This document shows, piece after piece, positions 55,646 to 64,000 of a stretch of DNA of 64,000 nucleotides. Made by a program: the position numbers and the translations under genes. The notes under the pieces are model-generated. The model was given only the letters and a program-made list of their open reading frames with translations. It did not search any database and had not been told where the DNA came from. How positions within the stretch are numbered: position 1 is the stretch's first letter; the number at the start of each line of letters is the position of its first letter. This DNA is from Linanthus parryae (lineage: Eukaryota > Streptophyta > Magnoliopsida > Ericales > Polemoniaceae): positions 64,565,718-64,629,717 of the forward strand of contig JALGPY010000004.1 of the NCBI GenBank assembly GCA_023055425.1, read 5' to 3'.

Positions 55646-57900
55646 AGGTTACTGTGCATACGTTTATTCCTGAGTTTATATATTGTTAAATTTGAAATCT
55701 TGATATGTATGTTGGATCGAATATCCATACGTTCATTAACAAAACCCACAGGCCTATCAAAGTTCTTTCAACCATATAGCTAGCTGAAATTTATCCTTGG
55801 TCATCAAACCTTGTGAGATTAGAGTGCGCGTGTTTCATTGTTTTTTTTTTTTCAGGTACGAAAGAAAGAACATAAGAAGAAGAAAATTGTTAGTTTGAGA
55901 AAGATGGGTTCCTTAAGTAGGGAGGTAATCTAACAATCTTGAATTTGAATAATGAACCTGCGGTCTTGTTCATACAAATTTAGCTGGTGAAAAGCTAAGA
56001 TCATATTTCATAGATAAATTGTACCAAATCTTCAAGTAGATGATAATCATATCTTATCCCATACGTGGTGTACGTATATATTAATTAGTGGTTGCTGCTC
56101 TTCCTCCGTTTTGAATATCAAAGGAAAAGAAAACGTAGTAGGCTAAGCCAATATGTGCTTCCTCCTGACTTGAGTATGCACATACCTAGCACTCATCCTA
56201 AACAGTTTTGTGAATGAGAACTCAAATCAACATCTAAAACTGCTTAGTATGAGTCCATTTTTCTTTTCCTTAGACTACTCACCACCATGAGAACGATCAA
56301 TTGACATTCACAACTAAATCAAAAGAAAATAAGGGTAATCAATCAAATAAAATGTTTTCTAACTTGATCAGACTGTTGGTCCTGATATAAATTTATCACA
56401 AACATTACTCAAAAGACATCCCAAGAGAATCGATATAGTTAGAGATTGACTTACCTGAGCAATAATCTAATAAGTCATATCGCTGGTTCACTCAAAACCC
56501 CAGTGTAGCATAATTTTCTTGATTCAGAATTAATTTCCTGCATAACATAATAAATGAGGATGAATCACGTATAGAGAGAACAAACAATAGTTAGGAATGA
56601 AGAATGCAGTAGTAAGGGATTCATACTATCATTAGATGTCCTGAAAAACTAAGTGTCCCTCAACAAAATCTACTAAGATACATGATGGAATTACCTCATT
56701 TAAGAACAATCATTTACAAATAATTGTTGCCGTCTGCCCATTCTTACTCCTAGTATTTCAGGGACACTTCTACCAACGTGTCACTTAACATATACTCTAA
56801 TGTCAAAGAGCACAGGTATAATAAAATTCAAAAGATTCTGAATGGAGGTCGAGGAAATAATGAAATTAAGAACCATATAACTTGTTAACCGGTTCTAGTA
56901 CACAAATGTAAATTATATTATTAGCTAATATTCAACTCTACCTTGTTAATCGGTTCTAGTACACAAATGTAAATTATGTTAGAACCTAATATACATAACT
57001 CCAATTGCGGTTATGAATGTATTATCTAAATGTAATATAATTTATACGCCATTGCAGACATAAATGACATCCTGATTCAAGACTGGAAAAAATACAGAAT
57101 TGAGGTGGTGTCATGTTACTTATTAATACATCGCACTTGCAGGTTGCAGCTCTAATTGAAAGCCCAATTATGTGGATGCAGGATTCAGCATTGTACTTGC
57201 GGACCTAACATTATTACCAATCATCTAAATAATGTAAGGGGGGGGGGGGGGGGGGGGGGTAACAGAGTTACATGCACCCAAAATCAAATCGCGTGTGCAT
57301 CTTCAAATTAAGTTGCCCACAATGTCATGCAAGTATCAATCTGGAGTATTCTGTAACGTGCTAATACTCTGGCTTTTTCTCTAACACAAGAAAGGGAAAC
57401 TAATAAACATAGGTATGACTAACCAAACAACTAATATAACCATTCCTCTTCATATGCATATTCAATCAATTTCAGTGGAAAGGGAAACATAGTCATCTTC
57501 ATAACTCAGGGATCATAAATATAGTTTGGTCAGCTACATTGATTAGACAACTAAGTTTCTGACAAAACTCTCCTCAACAAATTCTTCAATACTATGGTGC
57601 CTTTTCGTTTCATCTACGGAAACAATAGGCAGTTTGATTCTTGCGTAGATAGAGACTCCAAACAGCAAAGTTAGTAACCTCGACCTGATTCAACAGTGAA
57701 ATTGTGTTTCAATATGTATGAACACAATTCAATTTTACGGGAAAACCTAATTCAATTTCAGATAGCACAATATGCACAATTCAATCTCGGAGAACACAAC
57801 ACGCAATCCAATATTCTGAAAAGCTTAATCAATTTACTATACAGACAGAACACGATCAAACATTAAGGAAAACCTATTCAATTACAGATAACATAGCAAA
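55646..57900. other. Unassigned AT-rich region with a 22-G run
   Basis: No gene is recognised. A pure run of 22 G lies at 57238-57259. A short direct repeat (GGTTCTAGTACACAAATGTAAATTAT) of about 60 bp occurs near 56890 and 56950; its first 20 bases are GGTTCTAGTACACAAATGTA. Confidence 0.4.
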
Positions 57901-58502
57901 TCAAAATCAAATCTCAAAGAACCCTAAACATAATCTAATATTCAGAAAACCTTACAGATAAGATAGAGCACAATTGAATTTAAGAAGATCCACTTAAAGA
58001 AACAAATCCGAGTACTTGATAATCAAAGAGGAAAAGAATGAGCGAAACAAAAACTGAAAATTGAAAACGAACCTCAAATACCCTATGTACTGAGAGAGAA
58101 AAGCAGAAATCCGGAGAGGATAACGACTGTGGCCGTGAAGATGCCAGGATAATTCCGGAGAGGATAACGGCTGTGGCGGTGAAGATGGCTCGGCAACCTT
58201 CTAATCGAAGAGAGAAAGAGGGGAGGAGAGCTACGGCAACGGAGAAGATAGGTCGGGATGAGAGAGGGGTAATTGACGGAGAAAGGGGATTAATGTTACA
58301 CGTTACGGATAGGTGGGTTTTAATGGAGGGTATATCACTAAAAAACAATGTTACTGAATTGGGGTAATTTATACTTTTGTGAGGAGGGGTGTTTTTTGGA
58401 AAAACGAAAATTGTAGGAAACGGACAAAACACTCCAAAGCGTTAAACACTTCGGAGCTCTTCAGATTTTTATAGTAGTAGAGATTAATTAATCCATTCCT
58501 GG

Positions 58503-58850
58503 TTTCACAGTTAGGTCGATTCTTCATGAGCTCATTCGGTGGTTACCAGATCGACATCAACAACAGTCCTGAATTTCACATCAAGTTCGACAACTGTGAA
58601 GGGGTGCGGAATGATGGTTTGTCCATATCTTCCCCTAAGCACAGTACAAAGACATATGGAATCTACATCGAGAACACAGAGAATGTTCAGATTGACAATT
58701 CTAACATAGCCAACGGCGAGCGGATTCCATTAAAAATACCCACAATTCTCATGGGAAAATTACATTTCAATAGGATTTGGAAGTAGAAATTTTAATATAA
58801 AAAACGTTACATGTGTCTCAAATCATGGTATCAGGTACTAGTATATTGAT
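58503..58850 (+). pseudogene. Polygalacturonase (GH28) fragment
   Basis: One plus frame reads INNSPEFHIKFDNCEGV, then GLSISSPKHSTKTYGIYIEN, then VQIDNSNIANG. This is the beta-helix part just before the catalytic centre of plant polygalacturonases, which cut pectin in the cell wall. Where active enzymes have NGDDC this copy has NGERI. After a frameshift NVTCVSNHGIR is readable (near 58800), where relatives have NVxCGPGHGISI. It is a dead fragment next to the Helitron end. Confidence 0.8.
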
Positions 58851-61800
58851 ATCTGGCATGGTCAAGAAGCTTGATTATATAAACAGCAAGCCCTGAGAAT
58901 AAGATGAAGCAACCTTGTACTGGTGAATTATCTAGACCAAGCCTAATAATATTTCACTGACATCATTAGTAATTTGTAGTAATTCAGCCGTTTCTTTCTT
59001 TCATATGCAGCACTGGAAGCTTAGGCATACACAATTCTCATGCATGTGTGTCAAACACAGATCACAAGCCAACAGACCAAGAGTTCCAACAACTCAATAA
59101 TGTGGGCGGAGTCCACCGAACCTAGACCTAAAATCTTAGTTTTACAGGCTGAGAAGACTCCAACATCCTTTTCAAATCAGGTCTGAAAGCAGCTTAATCC
59201 ACTTTTAATCCCTTCTAAATTGTATGTCAAACCAATGAGCAACTAACACCATTCTAAATTGAAAGTCAACATACGAGTAGATTTATGAGCAGCTTCAGAT
59301 CTCAACATCTCACATTTCTCAATGAATTCTGTTCAGTGAAGCAAAATGCAGCAGAATTCAGTACTCCTGAGAATTGGGAAGGATAAAAGAACTGTGGCTG
59401 TTTTGCAAATCGAAATCGAGATCCCATCGACTTCAGACAGGATGATCACAAAGAAGGCATAATAGGGACAAGTAGATGGCGTTCACAAATTATTGCTATT
59501 CAGAAAAGTGAGAGTACCTTGGTTATGTCTGGTTTAAGCCTCACTAGCAGTTCCAGGATTGGGAAATCTTCAAGGCGCTAGCACCGAGGAGTTAAGTATC
59601 GAGGTTTACCACGGAACAGAAGTCTGGGATTCTGTCATATGAACAAATTGAAGAGTTCAATTTTGGGAGCCAAGAATTTCAGGATTCAGAGCATTCACTT
59701 CCTGCCCTTATAATTTCATCACTGTCAATACCTAGTGACAGCTCAATTATGATCCATAAACAAATCTAAAATCATACAAATAACTCAAATAATTACAAGT
59801 AAAATAAATTTGACCAGATTTCTCTTATTCAAAGAATAAACTCGAAAAGAACACCTGCGACAGTCTTATACAGAAGTCTAATATACCAGCAACTTCTCAC
59901 ATTAAGTTAAGCTCTCAGTATGTCAAGCAAGTTTTGAATTTCAACAACTTCTATAAGTTTTGAGGTAGTAAAAGGATCTCAGATTTAAGTCAGTCATCAT
60001 GATTCAAAAGGGAACCAACCCTTTAATATCACAACAACTGAAACATTCTACTGGAAGTTGCTGCCCCAGTCAAGACAAATGCAGCAGCATGTCCAAGACA
60101 AATACTGAACATCAATAAGGATCTCCACATTTTAGCTTATAATTTCAAAACACTGACGCTAGATAAGTAAACATACAGCAACAAAGCGGGCCTTAATAAT
60201 ACAGTTGTTATGTTTAGGAAAAAAGAAGTCCATTATGCCACAATCTTTACTTCACTGATTCTATTTGGTGATAAATAAATTATACAAAATATTTCCAGGT
60301 TGTTGTACTTATTAGAAAATGTTGTAAAAAATTTACTAAAACTTATCCTTAATAAGCTATCACACAAAAGGATTCACAGAGTTAATGATGCAAGGATGTA
60401 GTTCAAAAGTAGCCCAATATCAGGACAACAATAACTGTGGTAACGATTATTGTTTGGCATTCCATAACTATAAATGGTTTAAAACCCCTATTTTGATATG
60501 AAGGAGATCGATATGATCATTCAGGGATTTGATTCAAAACCCCGATTCGAAAATGAAGGTGAATGATATGTTAATTCAGGGATTTGATTTATAAACTATC
60601 AGCCTGAAAACCATAGCTGCCACCAGCTTCCCTTCATTTTCACAGGCACTGTCCACTACCACCACCGCCTCTTACTCTTGGGACTAGCTGAATTCAACGA
60701 GAAATTGACACTGTCTTTACACTTGTGGCAAACTCAATTACAGACAATAGAGGGAAAATTTATATATACATAGAGAGGACACAACTGCATTTGCTGCCAC
60801 AATCATATCTCCCATCAATACCACCATATCTCACAACCAGACCACCAAAATCAAACCCCAATTAAACCTGCATTCCAGACCGACTGTTTAGCAAAAACAG
60901 GAAAGAGAAGAAAACTAAACTCAGCAACTTAACCTGATTGAAATATACAATTATTACTTTACAATCACAAACCGATCAAGAAATACTGAATAATTAGAAT
61001 CTACAACTTCTGGAAAAAAAATTGAATTTATGATTTTGGGAACAGTAGTCAAAAATTGAGAAACCAACCTTGTGAGGAAGCAAAAACTTAACTGAATTAT
61101 ATCTGGACGGATCTGGTGGTGCTCGAAGACCACCAGTGATCTGCCGTCGAGAGATGCGAGAGAGCCAAGGGGCTTCTCAGTTCGAAGGACGAGGTTACGA
61201 ATGATGTTGCTCAAGAGGAAAAGGAGGGTGTCGAGAGGAAGAAGACGGGGGAGAGCCAGAGAGATAGGTTTTTCAATTAGGGTTGAATTTTTCAGTACTT
61301 AATGGGGACAGGAATGGTAATTACATTTAGTCCTGTTATGAAAATCTACATCAGGAGTAACTATGCTTTGACAGTATGTCAAAACACATGGATATTTCGG
61401 ATTCCTCATATTCTTTGCACAGAACGTGAAGGTTCTTTGCGCAAGATTGATAACTACATTTGCGGGCCCGAGGGAGTAAGTAGGTTTCTTTCAGATTTCA
61501 CGACACACGACATGAACACTATTCCTGAAGAATTCCCATCCACATTCTTTCCCACAACATGCGAAGTTAAAGAGCAAAATAATTAGAGGAACAGGTAACA
61601 TAGTTAATATTTAGAGATGTGATAATTAATTAACAAAATAATGCAATAACAAAGACGCGAAGTTAAAAAGCAATAACGGTACATCACCTGGAGTGTTTGA
61701 GCTCGGTGAATCAGACAGTGCACAAAGTCATTAATTTTCAGAAAGCTTGAGACTGAAATAAAGAAGGATGGTTTTGAGAAGCTCGTATCAACTGAAACAT

Positions 61801-63190
61801 TCTAGGTTCTTTTTAGAAAAATATCAAGCTGATTAAGAAATCTAAATATGGTTATGCCATAAAACAAAATCTCCAGAGATGGAGTACATTCAACGTCCAC
61901 GAGGAGTTCTATTCTTGGTAGCATTGGATAAAACAAACTCTAAAACAATTAACTAAACTCTTCTTGTTCATGTGAAATTACAAGTTATTTATTGTCTCCA
62001 TGGTTCCTTTCAACATAAGCCTTTATCAAATAAATTTCGACTAATGTACAAAAACTTACAAATTGTCATTCATAACAAGTTTGACCCGTATAACCGAGAG
62101 ATATGTCTCAGCCTCTACTAGGTAGAATGAATCACAAGCTACTAAAATTGACCCTGAATATAGTTGAACATTTTATATTGTTTCAAACATTAAATGAAGC
62201 AATAGCGAGACAGTTACTTTGGTGGAAATTTTGGGGTTTTTCAGTGAAATCCGGACATCTCGGGAACTTTTGGTTTTCTCGGGGAGTTATCAGTGGGCTA
62301 TGTGCAGGAAATCCTCGGACAATCAAATTACTTAAATTACACAGGCAAACCTCAAGGTTGAGTCACTGACAAGTTCATAATCTCCACGGCCTTTATTTTT
62401 CCTTTTGTATAAGGCACATGACCAAGCAGTTTTCCACTTTCCAAACCGTTCTTGCTACTCCACCATTCCAAGCATGCATGAAACACATATGATATCTCTC
62501 ATGAACAAATCAACAGCACATGAGATAAAATCTTGTGGGATTTTAATCAAAAGTGGGGCAACCCGCTAACTGGAACCATGTTAGATTCGCCAACCAATCC
62601 ATATGACAGAATAATGGATGGCTCGGTGGAATTAAAGCAAGGATACAAGAGCCTTAAGGTGGTCGATACACCAGTTGGAGACTGGGGGAATATAAGGCTA
62701 TAAGTGTGATTGCATCATCAAGATCAATAATTTGAAAGCAAAATCACAGTGGTGTCAGGTGTGTCCCCTTTTCCGCCCACTAGATAATCTCTTTTGAAAA
62801 ATACAGTGCTAAACTGAAAGATAATAAATTTGGATGTTTGCTAAAGTGGCCAGCTTAACCAACATCCTACTTAGCTCGGGACTGCTTTATTCGAAAGATT
62901 TGATTATGTTGGCCAAACCTTCATAAATTAGTTATAATTTTTTAAACAGAATACACTTCAGGTGTTATGTATCACATAACTATGTTGTCCATTTGAAAGG
63001 GAATAGAAGACTACTCCCGTGTTACCACAATTCACACATACCTAGCCAATTGTTGAATGGATCACTCTTTCTCAAACATGGGACACTAGCGATCCGGAAA
63101 GGTGAATTTGACAGTCCATAATTGTTTCACTATTTTCACCTTGACGTGTTAACATAGAAGGAAATATTGAAGTTCAATTTGCCAAGTTAT
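58851..63190. other. Long region without a recognised gene
   Basis: AT-rich sequence with only short frames (minus 61214-60954, plus 61302-61586, plus 62103-62369). A leader-like minus-strand stretch at 61170-61290 (AACCCTAATTGAAAAACC, CT-rich) could be a 5' UTR, but no protein is convincing. Confidence 0.4.
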
Positions 63191-63193
63191 ATA

Positions 63194-63210
63194 CACTACA
63201 AGAATTTCAA
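63194..63210 (+). mobile_element. Possible CACTA left terminus
   Basis: CACTACAAGAATTTCAA resembles the plant CACTA terminus and is close to the reverse complement of the end at 16103. The partner end would lie beyond the window. No subterminal array is obvious. Confidence 0.3.
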
Positions 63211-63720
63211 CTCCAAATTCTGCAGAAATTGAGTAGTTTGATCACTCATGATCTCGTAAAAAAAGATTAAGTTCCTAGGAAAATATCTTAAGAAGCCTAA
63301 CCCAAGCGTACCGAATTCCATAGGGTATAGCATTCCGTATTCAAGTTCCACAGAACCAGAGAATCTGTGTTCCAGTTAACATTGGGCTACTCTACCAATT
63401 TCGAAGCACAAGCTGGAATTATAGCGCTTTGCATAACCAATTAGGTAGTATCATCATGATTTTACCATTCAGTTGCCAATAAGAATATAGAAATGATGAG
63501 AGAAATAAATAAACTCAACTTGGGAACTCAACTTGGTTACGAACTAATTTTACTCACAAGATAGTCCTTGGCATTTGGCAGTTCCTAATCTTTTTAATTC
63601 TTTATTTTCTTTTAGCAATACACAAATCTAGAGCAATGAACACCAAGTTTTAATCTTACAATAAGTTTACACTAGGGGACTTATTAGGAATAATAAAAGG
63701 CAGGTACTGAAACACAGGCT

Positions 63721-63933
63721 CTACTGTTGATGAAGACGCAAATTCTGACCTTGGTGGGTGCCTTCATAGTTGTAGGCTTCTTCTTCTTCTTCTTCATAAT
63801 TGTGGGTGCCTCCATAGTTGTGGGTTATTCGGCCCTGCCTACTCTCTGAAATTGAGATTGTGCTTTCTGGGTTCTTCCCAGAACGCACCGTGGCCGAAGA
63901 CGTAGGACACGGGATATCTGAAACTCGTTGCAT
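63721..63933 (-). CDS. Possible first exon of an unknown gene
   Basis: An ATG at 63933 opens 70 codons (MQRVSDIPCPTSSATVRSGK...) with a low-complexity Asn-Tyr/Glu part (HNYGGTHNYEEEEEEAYNYE). A donor-like AAG/GTCAG is near 63750. The base composition is richer in GC than the surroundings and the upstream CT-rich text could be a leader. I recognise no family and no second exon. Confidence 0.25.
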   Translation of the reverse strand: MQRVSDIPCPTSSATVRSGKNPESTISISESRQGRITHNYGGTHNYEEEEEEAYNYEGTHQGQNLRLHQQ

Positions 63934-64000
63934 CGAGGAATCTGCTCACTCACTCTGGCTCTGGGTTCGTCCCTATCGCCATCCGCAGCAGCAGTTCCTC

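Larger units (their letters stand above)
52971..58483 (-). mobile_element. Candidate non-autonomous Helitron, 5.5 kb
   Basis: On the minus strand the 5' end at 58483 reads TCTCTACTACTATAAAAATC after an A, the classic plant Helitron start. The 3' end reads CAC-rich hairpin (GTGC-AAC-GCAC), then ACAAAACTAG at 52971, followed by T. No Rep/helicase is seen. Contents include a Ty3-type LTR piece, an inverted-repeat element and leader-like sequence at 58050-58380. The two ends could belong to different insertions. Confidence 0.45.

Noticed and set aside
57980..58432. 150-codon minus-strand ORF
   Set aside because: Low-complexity leader-like sequence rich in Ser/Leu/Phe. It lies in the candidate Helitron 5' region and shows no domain.
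63194..64000. A complete CACTA element at the right edge
   Set aside because: Only a 17 bp terminus-like word is present. Without a partner end or subterminal repeats it is listed only as a possible terminus.

Overview
This is nuclear DNA of a flowering plant, most likely a eudicot. It is AT-rich, has spliced genes, and carries plant-specific transposon lineages: Tat-type Ty3/gypsy, CACTA, Helitron, MULE, L1-type LINE, Ty1/copia and hAT. I cannot name the species. There is no prokaryotic content and no recognisable tRNA or rRNA gene.

Left half (1-36857). The dominant structure is a direct duplication. Bases 1-13957 recur at 19583-33540 with only about twenty substitutions and two small indels noticed by eye. 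Each copy holds a 2.3 kb flank and a Tat-lineage LTR retrotransposon on the minus strand. In the right copy the retrotransposon is full length (21917-36304, 14.4 kb): 5' LTR, primer site, gag, protease, RT, second RNase H, integrase, a palindromic minisatellite, a spliced opposite-strand 'plant mobile domain' (PMD) gene, polypurine tract, 3' LTR. All its genes carry frameshifts or stops. In the left copy it is cut off inside protease at 13957 and joined to the end part of a CACTA transposon (to 16103) that carries four exon-like captured pieces. The right retrotransposon and its flank lie between matching CACTA ends at 16602 and 36857 with a CAC/CAC target duplication. The right unit therefore looks like a 20 kb CACTA transposon carrying a whole retrotransposon. 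The two LTRs differ by roughly 4.5%, the two large copies by roughly 0.15%, so the duplication is much younger than the retrotransposon insertion.

Middle (36858-46005). This is a graveyard of older elements: a 217 bp tandem duplication, a decayed LTR/primer-site region of Athila-like type, a copia RT/RNase H remnant, a 5'-truncated LINE with a perfect 15 bp target duplication, and a short LINE-like retroposon 73 bp beyond it.

Right part (46006-64000). The only long intact gene is a two-exon BED zinc finger/DUF659/hAT-dimerisation protein on the minus strand (46544-50131), with a SINE-like insert in its intron. Beyond it are a LINE ORF1 remnant, repeated Helitron 3' ends interrupted by a MULE-like TIR element, a candidate 5.5 kb non-autonomous Helitron (52971-58483) containing a Ty3-type LTR fragment and an inverted-repeat element, and a polygalacturonase gene fragment. 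The last 5 kb is mostly featureless, with a possible first exon of another minus-strand gene near 63.8 kb.
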